From Arachis hypogaea (Eukaryota; Streptophyta; Magnoliopsida; Fabales; Fabaceae): a stretch of 64,000 nt of DNA. The stretch is taken from positions 115,565,323 through 115,629,322 of the forward strand of contig NC_092047.1 of assembly GCF_003086295.3 (NCBI RefSeq), given 5' to 3'. This document shows positions 31,029 through 43,348 of the stretch, in pieces (position 1 is the first letter of the stretch; each line of letters begins with the position of its first letter). The notes beneath the pieces were generated by a model. It did not search any database, was not told where the DNA came from, and worked only from the letters and a program-made list of their open reading frames with translations. The position numbers were made by a program, and so were the translations under genes.

Positions 31029-34000
31029 ATGAAGATTGATGAAGAAGGAACGGTTGAAACAAAAAATGGCATTGGTGAGGAAGTGACGTACACATGGACC
31101 ATTAAAAATTTCTCCTCTAAATGGAATGGGTGCAAGGATCTGAAGCTTTCCTCCAATGAATTCTCAGTTGGCCTTTACTCAGGGTATACTTGCAATTGAA
31201 TCAACTCTTTTATATCATGCAATAATATACTAACTTTGATGTGTGGTTTTAACCCATTTTTTCTTTGGATTCCGTTTTAGGCGAATTGTTATGCAGCGAG
31301 AAAGGTGGTATCAAAAAGAATGCTTGACCATTCAAATGTGTCGTGGGAAATATCCTTGTTACTCGCGGATACTTTCATCTACAATTTATGTACTTAATCA
31401 ATTTGACAACATGAAGGAAACACGTGGTACGTACTTATTTTCCATACTATGGATTTGGAAGCTTTTATCATTATAAACGTTATATATATTAAATTAAATA
31501 AAATAATTGTGTGTTTTATCTTCTTAGTATTATATATTTTTTTATGCAGTGTCGTTTGGCTTAATTATTAATAACTAAATTCATCATGAGAGGTTATATT
31601 GATTATTTAAAAATAGACTTAATTATTTTGTCATATGTTATATCTAAAGTTGTTAAACGAGTGAATAGGTAAGGTTCGAGTCGACTCATTATGAGTGATG
31701 AGCAAAAATATAAATAAAAAAAGGAAAAGTTTGGGAGGCCAGTAATTTTCTGTTCAACTAGGTATCCTTTAAAAATAATACAACATTCAGTTTTTTATTA
31801 CAATAATTAAAAAAAATTAAAATAAACGCAACTAAAAATTATGAATAGATTTACTGTTTTTTTAAAATTAAATACACATCTAAAATACAATCTAAAAAAA
31901 TTGAAATTTAAATTTTAAATTTTAAATTTCTGTTTCAGATTTAATATATTTAATTATTAATATATTATAATTTAAATACATATCTAAAAATAAAATTATT
32001 CAAAATTCAAAATTTTGATTTTAAAATTATAAAATAAACCTTAAACTATCAAATTATTAATTAAACTCGTACAAAATACTCAAAGAAGCAGAGAAGTCAC
32101 GTTTGCGCCATGTCGTTCATCCGTGCCACCTTCCTCTTCCGTACTCATCCTCAACGCTGCCTTCCTCCTTTTTGGCGCTCATTTACAACGCTGTCTTTTT
32201 AATGTTTAAATTTAAATTTTAGATTTATAATTTTGGATGTGTTTTAAAAATATTTTCTGTATAACTTCGTAATTTTAGATGTGTTACAATTATTTTTTAA
32301 CGTTTAAATTTAGATTTTAGATTTATGATTTTGGATGTGTTTCAAAAATATTTTCTGTATAACTTCATAATTTTAGATGTGTTACAATTATTTTTTAATG
32401 TTTAAATTTAAATTTTAGATTTATGATTTTGGATGTATTTTAAAAATATTTTTTGTATAACTTAATATTTTAAATGTATTACAATTGAAAAAGAAACTAC
32501 AATTGAAAATATTTTAGTTTATGTATATAATTATATTCGACCATTCATAATTGTATTATTAACATTTATATTGTATTATTAAAGTTGACTGATTTGATTT
32601 TTTTTTTACCAAAGGAGACTCGAACCCGCAACCTCTTAATTTTATTAAAGTTGATTGATTTTAGATGTGTTTTAAAAATATTTTGTATAAAATATCATAC
32701 TATCAGATGTATTATAATCGAAAAATAACAACACAATTTTAAATTAATTGTTGATTATAATAATTTTGAAAACTAATAAGAATCGAAAAAAATTTAACTG
32801 ATAATTTAAATAATAAATATTATATTCATTTGATCGAATAAAAAATCAAAAGCTTAATTGTATTATTAACGTTTAAATTTAAATATTTAAAGTTAGCCTG
32901 ATTTTGGATGTGTTTTAAAAATATTTTGAATAACATATCATATTATCATGTGTTATAATTGATAAATAACAACAGAATTTTTATGACCATATCAACTACA
33001 TCTTCTGTCTTAAATTCCAGATTTTTTTTGCTTTTTTGCTCAAACTACTTACGTAGAAAGTACTTTATTTACAACAACTTTATTAATAAAATTAAATAAG
33101 ATCAACTTTGTTCCAATTAAATCAGCAGAGTGTTTTTATGTTTAAATTAAAATATAATTAAAAATGTTGAACATGATATTTCTTAACAAATTACATAAAC
33201 ACATGTGTGGAAAATAATGATACCTTTTTGGTTTGGGATTCACTAATGCGTGTGAATGTCCCATAGAATAAGGAATTTAAAAAACTATATCTGTTACGTG
33301 AAGTTACGAAAGTAAAGCAAAGTCACCGTAACTACCAATGAAGTGGGTGGGTTTTAAAATTTAAATTTAAATTAAAATCTAATTATAGATATGTATCTAT
33401 AAAATAGGAACATATTACACTAAAAAAATAATTAAATATTATTTAAATGGCTGATTAAAGGCTGATTAATATTGTACAACTAGCGGTCCCAGTAATTTTA
33501 TTGAATTTTGGCCAGCATGTAACTAACAGAAAAAGGTGAGTCATTGGATGAAATCTTACACCAATCTCACATTGATGGCTATTTAATGGCTACCAATCAC
33601 AAAAATTGCTGATCCCCTAGCATTGCTAAAAGATATTTTTTGTTCCTTTTCTTCCCTAATTATTCCTTATGAGTTCAATTTACAAAATTATCATATATAT
33701 ATATATATATATATATATTAACAACAATTGTATGTTTTTATGAATTTAATTATCATGGAAGTTCAATAATTTTGTATATGATTTTGCCAGGGAGTTCAAT
33801 TGTGGAGTACAAATTCGAAATAGGATTAGATGAATTTTGTGACCCTAGCAAAGGGTATGTTGTGAATGATACTTGCATTGTTGTTGCCGAGGTTTTGTAT
33901 AATAAACAGCTGCCCAGTAATTATCCCACTTTGCCTAAGCTGATGATCAAGTATTTTTCATTTGACATTTATCGTTCAATGACGGATTTCAAGAATTTAT

Positions 34001-34395
34001 GCAAAACAGAAAAACTTTCTGTTCCACAATTGGAGGAGCTATTTAAGCAACTATTTGTAACATGGCGTGATGGTATCAAACATCTTGAGAAGAGTAAGAG
34101 AAGTCAAAAGTATATTGAATGGTCGATGCATGCTTTGTATAGAGTTTCGGATTTTCTTGAGAGTCACAGTGTGAAGGATATGAATGATGATGCATGTAAG
34201 GAGCTTCAGATTTTATTGGAGGAACTTAAGACTTTTGGATTTGATGAGTTTAGTTGGATGAACTTTGATCTATCGGCAGAGCTTGAAACAAAATTTTGGA
34301 GGGGTCATAAATTTATTATAAGAATTGAAGGTCTAACTCATTTTTCGATGAAAATTTTTGAATTTTTGAATGTTGTATCTCATTTTTTTTTGTGA
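31029..34395 (+). CDS. MATH-domain and coiled-coil protein (gene 3)
   Basis: Three exons join in frame: 31029-31183, 31281-31426 and 33791-34395, 906 nt or 301 aa. The MATH domain has EEVTYTWTIKNFSSKWNG, then RIVMQRERW after intron 1, and closes with YVVNDTCIVVAEVLYN. The C-terminal helical part carries LCKTEKLSVPQLEELF, KYIEWSMHALYRVSDFL and VKDMNDDACKELQILLEELK, matching gene 2. Exon 2 is 24 nt shorter than in gene 2, so part of the MATH sheet is reduced. The last ~35 residues (after FDLSAELETKF) do not resemble gene 2 and may be read-through into intron or flank. Intron 2 is 2.36 kb and full of repeats. The gene may be functional or in early decay. Gene 2 lies only 0.7 kb upstream on the same strand. 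Confidence 0.7.
32195..32490. repeat. 98-bp tandem repeat, three copies, in intron 2 of MATH gene 3
   Basis: The block AATGTTTAAATTTAAATTTT, then TTTTGGATGTGTTT and TATTTTCTGTATAACTTC, starts near 32201, 32299 and 32397. Weaker echoes occur at 32640-32720 and 32885-32960. Confidence 0.9.
32607..32645 (-). mobile_element. SINE fragment (B-box end)
   Basis: The minus strand reads AAGAGGTTGCGGGTTCGAGT, a well-preserved B box of the family at 6405 and 50500. The rest is missing. Confidence 0.5.
33483..33617 (+). mobile_element. small TA-flanked MITE, copy 4, in intron 2 of MATH gene 3
   Basis: It starts GCGGTCCCAGTAATTTTATT, ends TTGCTGATCCCC and is flanked by TA. It shares TTTTGGCCAGCATGTAACTA with copy 2 and ends about 170 bp before exon 3. 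Confidence 0.75.
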
Positions 34396-35517
34396 TTTAT
34401 TAGAGTGCAAGAACTATTTATAAGTGTTGATATTGTAGAAGTTATATGTTCACTTTTTTTAATATTAGTCTTCCTCTAAAAAAATACATCAATTCTTTGA
34501 TTTTTCATCGTGTTAAGAGGATCAATGAGAGTCTAGTGGTGCATTTTTTAAGTATTCCTTATGTTTTTTAAATATTTATAAAGTATTTAATTTTGGATTT
34601 AATATTAAAGACAATGTGTGTTAGATTTTTCAACAAAATTATGTATTATTTAAGATTTAGCATGAATATTTATATGACAATTTTATATGGTATCACATTG
34701 GTCTTTTTTGTTAACAGAAACAAAATTATTTAATAATTGAATTTTTTATTGATGTTTTAAATCTTTTACGAAGTTTTTTGTCTTTTTTATTTTTTAAGAT
34801 TGCGCTTATAGGTCTCAATCTTTTGCATTTTTTTTACCAATTTATTCTTAAACCTTTTAATTAAAAATAAACCTTTTGATAAAAATGCTTAATGGGATAC
34901 AGTTATAAATCTCATAAAATCTTCTTAGAGAATTTTAACACAATAACTCTAAGGAATTGATGGAATTATCACCTTGACTAATCTTTGATTAAGATGTTAA
35001 CAAAACTATTCAAAATAACAATAATCTACTAATCTTTAGGATTAGAAATTTAGAATTCAGTTAGATTAAAAGAAGATAATTTAAAAAAAAAATTATACTT
35101 TTTTAAGACTTAGATAATTTTATTAACCTAAATCTATCTTTTATATATACAAACTTAATTTTATTTTATTTTTATTTTTTTGTAAATAGATCTATCAACC
35201 TTCTTAACTTTTGTGGGTAAAAACGTACTTTTCTCAATTTTTGACAAACTTTTTCATTTTTTCCTACAATTTCATTTAGTGGGTGGCATAACTCATAAGA
35301 AGGAAAAAAACATCATATAGCAGATTAGCAGCACAAAACTCCTTTTTTATTCCTATTGGGCTCAAGCTTTTAGGCCCAGTCTTATTCTTCCTTGAACTTG
35401 GAAAGTGAAAACTGATAACCACATTCTACATGACCAAAAAGTATATAAAAAAAAAAACCACATTCTAAGAATCCATATTTCTTATACTAAAGGTCAGCAA
35501 TATTTGCCAAAATAATC
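34396..35517. other. non-coding spacer after MATH gene 3
   Basis: AT-rich, with no supported gene or repeat boundary. Confidence 0.5.
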
Positions 35518-35690
35518 ATAATCTTTTCAACCAAGTTGGATTGATCTAATGGTTAGTTTATTAGTTCATTTAAGAAAAGATCGGGGTTTGAATTCCACTT
35601 TATGCATGCAACAACTCATTGATCAACGACAAACTCTTATTGCAGCAAATTAGTCATTAGTATGCCAAGTTGACAGATATCGACATATCG
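35518..35690 (+). mobile_element. SINE of a second, legume-type family
   Basis: TTGATCTAATGGTTAG resembles a Pol III A box and GGGGTTTGAATTCC a B box about 35 bp later. They are followed by GCATGCAACAACTCATTGAT and CGACAAACTCTTATTGCAGC, the body of a SINE family that I recognise as common in legumes. The 3' end is not sharply defined. Confidence 0.6.
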
Positions 35691-37294
35691 TAAGAAACAA
35701 AAAAAAATGATGATCTTTTCTATTATTTTTAACAATTATTTATTTTACTTTAATGATAATAAAAATAGTCACTAATATATTTATCTATAATTAAATATTA
35801 ATTATCTTATATTTTATCGCTACAAAATTTTAATAGTAGTTATAAAATTATTATAAATAAAGATTATTTAATAATAATAGAAAGTATATAATTATTATAA
35901 AAATATAAATTAAATAAAATATAAAATGACTATTATGTTATTGTCATTAAATATTTTTTATTAAATTTTTAAAAAGTTTTTTTTTGTGGTAAATTAAGAA
36001 TATTTTCTATTTTATATTATTACTTTACGAACCACTACTACGCTAATAAAATTCAGCATTAGTCGCTTTTATTATTTTACTGTATTTTCATGTCGTGGGG
36101 ACAAAGGAAACAATTGACTCTTTTGCTACGCATTTTAATTTAATTGTTTTTATCATTAATTATATACATGATATATGAATATGATGCCGAATTATTGCTG
36201 ATATATCTCTTTCTTGGAGAGCACACCATTTTCGTATATGATATTTCTTCTTCTTCTTCTCGTGTGTGGACCTTTGCATTAAAAATTAAAATATGGATGA
36301 AATTTAAAAAAATAAAAATAAAAATACAAGCTGTGCAGGTTGACCTAACTAACTTGTGGGGTAAGTTTGAAACTTCTAAGTGTATAATATTTAATAGCCA
36401 ATTATATCAACTAGTATTTAGTTGAATATTCAGTTTTTAATAACATGTATGTGGAGGAAAAGATTTTGTGACCTAATGTATGTTTCTCTTTTGAAAAAAA
36501 AAAAGTAAAATAGAATTATTATTTTTTTGGGTTGAACTGGTCATTATTTATTTATTTAATATATTTCTAATTTTAATTTCTTAGGCACGCACTTTGAGTT
36601 TGAGGGGGAAAAATGAAAGTGATTGGTGGAGAAAAACTATAAGTCACATGACGTGCATGCATGTATAATAATATTCATGTTTGATTTGACTCCATGATTA
36701 TATCTATCTCCAATTTCATTTTTCTATATATTTTCGGTTACAATAACATCATGCTATCAATTATAAACATTTTTCTAGATATGGTTAAGTGAACGGATCT
36801 CATATTTCTCTTAATCAGGCATTGAGAAAAATTAATGCTCAATATATAGTGAATTATAAATTATGAGATCATTATTATTACCATAACTTAATGGTTATGT
36901 TCAACTTATATAGTAGCAACATATAATTAAATATTAATATTAATATACATCTACTACTTACTTTATAATGGAATTATATTTAACTTAATTTCAACAATAA
37001 TAAATTTAGAGAATATATACATATAATATATCATCAGCTGCTTATTTCAAACGAAGAGTTATACATAAACTTATGGGTTGAGGAAATTTTTCTTAAATAT
37101 ATAAGTTAATAAATCAATATTCCTAAAAACAAATTAAAATAACATTAAATACCAGACCATTTTTTTTGGGAGGAGAGAAAATTGGGTATTGGCTGATTAT
37201 GCTCAAAATTGGATAAATTTTATCCTGTTATACTTTTTTTAGTTTATTTAAGAATTTTTTTAATATTGATTTTTTAATTTATTTAGAAGATTCC

Positions 37295-37367
<73 letters not shown>

Positions 37368-38264
37368 ACTGAAATGCAATAATGCAAATATAAATTAATT
37401 CAATTATTATTACCCCTAGAGAACTTAATATATACATATATATAGACATAGTAATATCTTGATATATTAAATTTTTAATGTATGAATAAAAAGTAAGAAT
37501 AATGATAATCAATTTAAAAAGAGAATAAGCTAAGTACTGGTTAACCCTTCTTATAATTAGTAGTAACTAGTAAGTACTAATAAGTAGTGATTAACCAGTT
37601 GTCCATGCATATTGGTATTTTCGTTAAAGTGATAATTAAAAATTAAATGATGCGATGTTCAAATATTAATGGTGTGGAAGCATTCAATATATGCAATTAT
37701 ATGCAATCACATGGATTAATGTTCTTCCAAGATTGTCACTATCATTATTATTGTACTTAGACAGACACGTGAAAATTATAAAGATATCATTTCTAGTTCG
37801 AGGAAAATAGCAATGGGGAATATTATTATGACTAGTTTTGATTAGTATTATTTGATTACTAATAAACAGAGGACATCATGCTGACATCATGCATGACGAA
37901 AATTCAAATGTACATAATGGATAATACCCTTAAATTCAATTTAATTATAATAATATGTTAATGTAAAATAATTTTATATATGTATTTATGTATATATAAT
38001 TATATTATTAAAAATAATTATTTTTAATATTAACCGTGTGAATGATAATTAAAAAAATAAATATGATTGAATAGATATATAAAATATTTTACATTGTTAA
38101 TATACTAAAATTAAAATTTTTAATTTAATTTGTCATGATTTGAATGTATAAAAATTTAAAAAATATTTTTAAAATTAAAAGTTAACTTATTTAAATTACT
38201 TTTTAATATTCGTTAGTATTCAATACCTAATAAAAATAATTTAGATAATTTATTTTTAGGTTCA
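35691..38264. other. non-coding AT-rich spacer
   Basis: No supported gene. A long (AT)n tract occurs at 37298-37366. The frame at 36144-36425 has no recognisable domain. Confidence 0.5.
37298..37366. repeat. (AT)n microsatellite
   Basis: About 69 bp of uninterrupted alternating AT. Confidence 0.95.
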
Positions 38265-38696
38265 AGAATTTGAATATGGTTTGGAACGTGGTGTTTTGGT
38301 AAAAAAATGGAGGAAAATTGTGTATTATCTCTAGGTGGATATCTCTGATGCAAGGTCAACACGCAGTGGACGTGTTACCTGCTACACGTGGAGGCGTGAA
38401 GATGACGTGGCAATATGTGGTTGGACGGAGCAAGAATCACATGGGAGGCGTGATGACTCAGCATGCCGGGGGCGTGATGACATGGCTAAAGACAATTAGC
38501 TGGCTTGGGCAGCACGTGGGAAGCGTGTTGCCTCAGCACGCGGGGGCGTGCTGACACGTGGCAAGACGTGATTGGCTGAGGCAATCAGCACGTGGGGGGC
38601 GTGGTGAAAGCTCCCCTCTATATAAGGCAGTGTTTGGCTCCATTTTCATTTTGAGTAAGAGTGTGTGAGTGTTTTTTGAGTGTGTTTATAGTGTAA

Positions 38697-39237
38697 TGGA
38701 GGGTACCGTAAACTTGATGGTGTATCGCAACGGTGAGATAATACATAATACTCATGGGGAGTGAGGTTTGTGTGCCGGAATCCGTTTTCGTTTGTGGTTT
38801 CATGCACCATGACGTTAATGGAGCTTCAGAACGGTCCCTGTCAAAGCATGAAGAACGGTACATTAATGAGAGTGAGCAGAATTCTGTACCGAAATCCAGT
38901 TGTAGTTTTTGGTGGTCTAATACAGTTTGATACCATGCCAATCACAGACGAAGTGAGTATGTAGAATATGTTTCAAATTCACCGGCAGACTCAGATGCGA
39001 CATTCATAGATTGAGCTGTACATTGAGTTTGAAACCGTAGAGGCGGAAGGGATTCAAAATGATTTAGAGGTGGCGGATGATAGAGCTGCAGTGTACGAGG
39101 GAATGAATAGTGACAACGAAGAGGACTTCGAAGCCACTTATGAAGCTGGCGACGAAGACAATGATGGTGATGTGAGAGTTGAGACAGTAGCGAAGAATGT
39201 AGTGGTTCATCCCTCGATCAGTCAACCGATGAACTGG
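38697..39237 (+). pseudogene. N-terminal part of a MULE transposase, broken
   Basis: The frame starts MEGTVNLMVYRNGEIIHNTH about 75 bp after the TATA box. A one-base loss in the GGGG run near 38757 then breaks it. The next frame continues RFVCRNPFSFVV, LMELQNGPCQSM and ILYRNPVVVFGGLIQFDTMP, with two TAG codons (about 38962 and 39010) where glutamine would be usual. It ends in an acidic linker (NEEDFEATYEAGDEDNDGD). This is the PB1-like and acidic N-terminus of MULE transposases. The zinc-binding, DDE and SWIM parts are deleted. Confidence 0.7.
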
Positions 39238-39243
39238 AGCGGC

Positions 39244-39321
39244 CGACCCACCTGCCTCTGCCGGAGGAGCCAACCCACCTGCCTCTGCCGGAGGGCCCGA
39301 CCACTTGCCTCTGCTGGAGCG
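39244..39321. repeat. about 27-bp tandem repeat, three copies
   Basis: CCCACCTGCCTCTGCCGGAG and close variants occur three times in a row at the deletion junction of the MULE remnant. Confidence 0.85.
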
Positions 39322-40702
39322 GATGCACCAGGGTTGTACTCGTCAACAACTGTGTATGTTCGCTGAAGGAATCTACTATCACACGACGCACCCGCTGACG
39401 TGTGGTCGGAAGCAGGACCCCGCAAACCATGGCTCGTACCGACTGATGCCCCATGTGGATCAGTCGACCCTAACGGTGAATGCATAGCACAAAAATCTAA
39501 CTAACCACCCAAATTAGCGTTGGTTTAATTCTGTTATTGCTGATTTTCGTGACCGCCAACGGAAAAGTCAAACCAATCATGACCAGTTGGAATCGTCAGT
39601 ATGAGTTGATGCAACTGGCTGGACTGACCCGGATGACTGTGCATATACACTTATTTTTAAATATATATAAATGAATGACCGAGCCATTTTTTTTTCGTGC
39701 GTCAAAAATATATATTTTTCTAATATTTAATAACAATGCATATTTTCTAATATTTATTTATTTATTATTTTAACACGTATATATAAAATTTTGAATATGT
39801 GCAACATACATATTTATTTATTTACAGAATATATATTTATTTTACTATAATATTTTTATATTTTATTGTAGAAAAAATATATTTTATTATAGAATTTTTA
39901 TTATATTATATAATATACATTTTATTATAATATTTTTATAACATAAAATTAATCTAAAATTAACAAAAAAATTATATTCTAATATGTTAAATAACAAAAA
40001 ATAACAGAAATTTAAACACACAATAAAAATATAATTTACCAACTTACATGAATTGGATGATCCAAATAATTTATAATATATTCTTCTGGAACACAATAAT
40101 TACGAACCATTTTTTAAAATAAATATAAAGTAATATTTTTTTTCTCCTTTTCCTCTTTGTTGATCAGCAATCCCCTTATGATAACACACTACTTCTGCAA
40201 CTCTTCTACTCTCCCTAACACGGTAACACACTACTTCTTCTGCATATCTAAATGAGGGTATGGGAGGCTCTTTATATAGAGTCACTACTCTCTCTAACGC
40301 TTGTTGTTTACCGAGGTGGAAGGCTGTCCCCTGCATGGAGGCAGCAGTCAACACGCCCGCCCGTGGTGCAGGCCACATTGAAACTCTGCGACGCCAGTTC
40401 CACCACGCCTCCTGCATGGTGCCAGATTCCTGCATGCGCACCGCGTCACCACGTCTTGGGCGTGTTGCTTGAGTCTTGACATGTGGCTGAAGAGCAGGGA
40501 CACCACGCCCTCTGCGTGTTGACTGCTACCTCCACTGCTTGGTAAATTACCCCACTCTTCAATAACCTGCCAAAACACCAACCACCTTTCGATAACAAAA
40601 ATAATTTTTATCATTTTTATTTATTAAATTATTATTTGTTGTTATAATAATATTTTTAAAAAATTAAAAAGAAACCGAAAAAAGGCGCTACTTCAGAAAC
40701 TA

Positions 40703-40705
<3 letters not shown>

Positions 40706-40769
<64 letters not shown>
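40706..40769. repeat. (AT)n microsatellite in a larger palindrome
   Basis: About 64 bp of AT, bordered by ACTCTATATA on the left and TATATAGAGT on the right, so the whole tract forms a perfect hairpin. Confidence 0.9.
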
Positions 40770-40772
<3 letters not shown>

Positions 40773-41108
40773 TATAGTACTCTATAAATAATTAAGTGCA
40801 GTGAATTCCACTTTTGATGATTTTGGTATAAGTTATTTTTACCTTTTTAATGTTTAATGCTAAAATTGAAATGAGATTTTAATTAGCAAAATAGTATGTT
40901 TTTGAATTGTAGAAATTGGTGTCAAATTTTTAGTTATAACTACTTTTATTTTCTTCTTTAATTAAATTGTTAGTTGTTCGGGACTTGATGAGATCCCACC
41001 AAATAACACTTTAAAATTTAAGGTGAGGCCAAAATCCTAAAATAGCTAATCATAATTCTCCTTTATATTCAGAGAACGGTAATGTTTTTGATAAAGACAA
41101 TAAAAAAA

Positions 41109-42165
41109 AGAGCAATGCTAAGAACAAAAGGATATTAGCCAAAAATCAGCCAAAATATTTTTGGTGAATTCAAAATTTATACGAATTAATATATATGGAT
41201 GTTTCTTCTGCTAAGTATCATAATATTTTTTTTTCATACTAAATGGATGTTCTTTTATATATTTTTCGTATTTTTTTGTATTGCAAATGTGAATGTCTTT
41301 ATTTCTTTAAAAATTTTATTTTTTTTAAATTTTATAGATATTTAATTATTTTTGCTAAAATATAATTGGATGTTTCTTTTGTTAAGTATTAGGATGTTTC
41401 TTTTTTCATATTAAATGAATGTTTTTTTTTTATAATTCTATAATTGTGTAGTTTGCAGTCTCTTTAATCATCAAAACAGCACCTAATATCGCAAAACGCA
41501 GAGAGCAACATCTGCAACAAAAAAAACATAAAATAAAATTTTTTTTTTATTATTTTCACTTTTTTTATAAAAATAAAAAATAAAAAACACTAAAAATAAA
41601 AAAGCAAAAGCTGCGATGGTTGGGCTATAGCTGTTCATGGCGGCGCCCGCGACATCTTCCGTTCACTGCCACATGACCGCCGCCAGCCCTGTGAAGAAGC
41701 CCTCCACCACTGCCTTCAAATTGGCATCAAAGCTCTTGAATCCAATTCGCCTCCTTTGGACGTGGTTGAGCTCGTGGTACAGTAATAACTTCAACGGTAT
41801 TTGTCTTCACTTTCATCAAAGATCCTGTGATCTCATGCTTTTACTCTTTTGTATAGGTTCGTGAACGGGAGTCCGCACTTCAATGCTGGTAGGGGTTCTG
41901 TGTTGAGGGCGTCACGGAGAGCATAGAAGTCGCCGGCGCTTCCAGCAGCATTGGCAAGAGAGAGATTTGTGTGATTGTTGGAGATGAGTAGGTTAACGTG
42001 AGAGAAAATAGGAAAGTTTTTATAGGTTTTAATTAGGTTTACCTAATTAATTTTAAATTTTTTAAATTTTAAATTTAAAAAATTTAAAATTAATTATTAA
42101 TATAAATTAATGTGGTTTTGTTTAGTTTTTGGCTGATCTCCTTTTGGTTCTATATACTTTTCCTA
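41109..42165. mobile_element. non-autonomous TIR element with a GC-rich interior
   Basis: The left end AAGAACAAAAGGATATTAGC and following CAAAAATCAGCC mirror the right end (reverse complement TAGAACCAAAAGGAGATCAGCC). The interior has repeated GGATGTTTCTTTTGTTAAGTA modules (41199-41420), then a GC-rich block (41620-41960) unlike the rest. The GC block has a 75-codon plus-strand frame ([20 protein letters not shown]...) and a minus-strand stretch ([20 protein letters not shown]). Neither is recognised. It may be a captured host-gene fragment. Confidence 0.5.
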
Positions 42166-42625
42166 AAAAAAATAGTTCAAACAGTAAAATTTTATTTTAT
42201 TTAATATTTATTAAGTGATAATTAATAAATATTAAATACGATAACTTTAAACTGTTTATTTTTTATATTATTCAACTAAATTATCTTATCAAGTCGTTTT
42301 ATAGAATTAATAATTTTTTATTTTAAATATTTTTAGTCTAACTTAAATTGTTTTCTTTTATCATACAAAATACTATATATATTATTATTATTTATCCTAA
42401 ATGTTGGATGGAGAAGAATCACTTTTTTTTACTCATATATATATATATATATATTCTTTTTTTACTAATTTATGTTTCTACTCCTTCTCCAAATAAATTT
42501 AATATTTTACAATATAATTTTTACACAATTATTAATTATTAAAATATATTTATTTTTTATTTTTATATCATATAAAATATATATAATTATAGAAAATATT
42601 AAAATACATGTGATAAACACGTAAT

Positions 42626-43340
42626 TAGGGGTGAACACAGGTAGCGGATACCCAATTATTAGTCTAAATTCAAACCAAATCAATTAAATTGATTTTGAAA
42701 CTAACGGGTATTCGGGCATGATCCAAATCAAATCAATTGTTCTTTCTAGTAATTGGTTCAGGTAATAGTTATGAGGTGTGAAACCCGAACCAACCCGTGA
42801 ATCCGATTATGTATTAATTAAATAAAAAATTTAAAATATATATGCCTTTTAATGATTTTGAGTTTTTCTCTATTGCACTCTTGTATTTAGCTTTTAATAT
42901 GTTTGGTATTTAATATGTTTAGATTTTAATGTGTATAGTATTTAATATGTTTTGATTTTAATGTGTTAGTTTTAATGTGTTTTGTATTTAATATGTTTGA
43001 ATTTTAATGTCTTTAGTATTTAATATATTGAGATTTTAAATAATGTGTTTAAGTTTTAATATGTTTGATGTTTAATATGTTTAGATTATTTCTATTGATT
43101 TCATATATTTATTGTATTTACAGAATTTTTAAAATAAAAAATTCATTTTTTTTATGAATTTTTATTTCATCGGATACCTAATTATCCAAACTGAACCCGC
43201 TCATTTTTAATCGATTTGGTTTCTTTTAAATATATACACAAAAAAATATAAATTCAAATCAAACTGAACTAATTATAATTTATTTAGTTTGGTTCTAATT
43301 TTACTGTAAATCCAAACCAATCTGACCGTACTTATTCCTA
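42626..43340. mobile_element. non-autonomous hAT-type element with perfect 8-bp TSD
   Basis: The left terminus is TAGGGGTGAAC and the right terminus, reverse-complemented, is TAGGAATAAGTACGG. CACGTAAT flanks both sides (42618-42625 and 43341-43348). An 8-bp duplication and TAGGG termini are hallmarks of hAT elements. The 715-bp interior is non-coding, with TTTAATATGTTTAGATTTTA-type short tandem repeats (42895-43085). Confidence 0.8.
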
Positions 43341-43348
43341 CACGTAAT

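Larger units (their letters stand above)
38265..40620. mobile_element. decayed MULE with internally deleted transposase
   Basis: The left end region (GGAACGTGGTGTTTTGGTAA) and the reverse complement of the right end (GGTTGGTGTTTTGGCAGGTT) are related. Both subterminal regions are GC-rich with repeated ACACGC/GGCGTG motifs and each holds a TATA box facing inward (TCTATATAAGG near 38618; on the minus strand CTCTATATAAAG near 40282). The left one leads into a transposase N-terminal remnant. The interior is short and the catalytic region is gone. A short minus-strand frame from 40112 (MVRNYCVPEEYIINYLDHPI) is unrecognised. Outer ends are uncertain by tens of bp and no TSD was fixed. Confidence 0.55.

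Noticed and set aside
36594..36670. Seed-type RY promoter element (CATGCATG near 36655)
   Set aside because: No gene lies within several kilobases downstream on either strand, so the motif has no target here.
37294..37512. Minus-strand frame ending in a long Ile-Tyr repeat
   Set aside because: It is translation of the (AT)n microsatellite.
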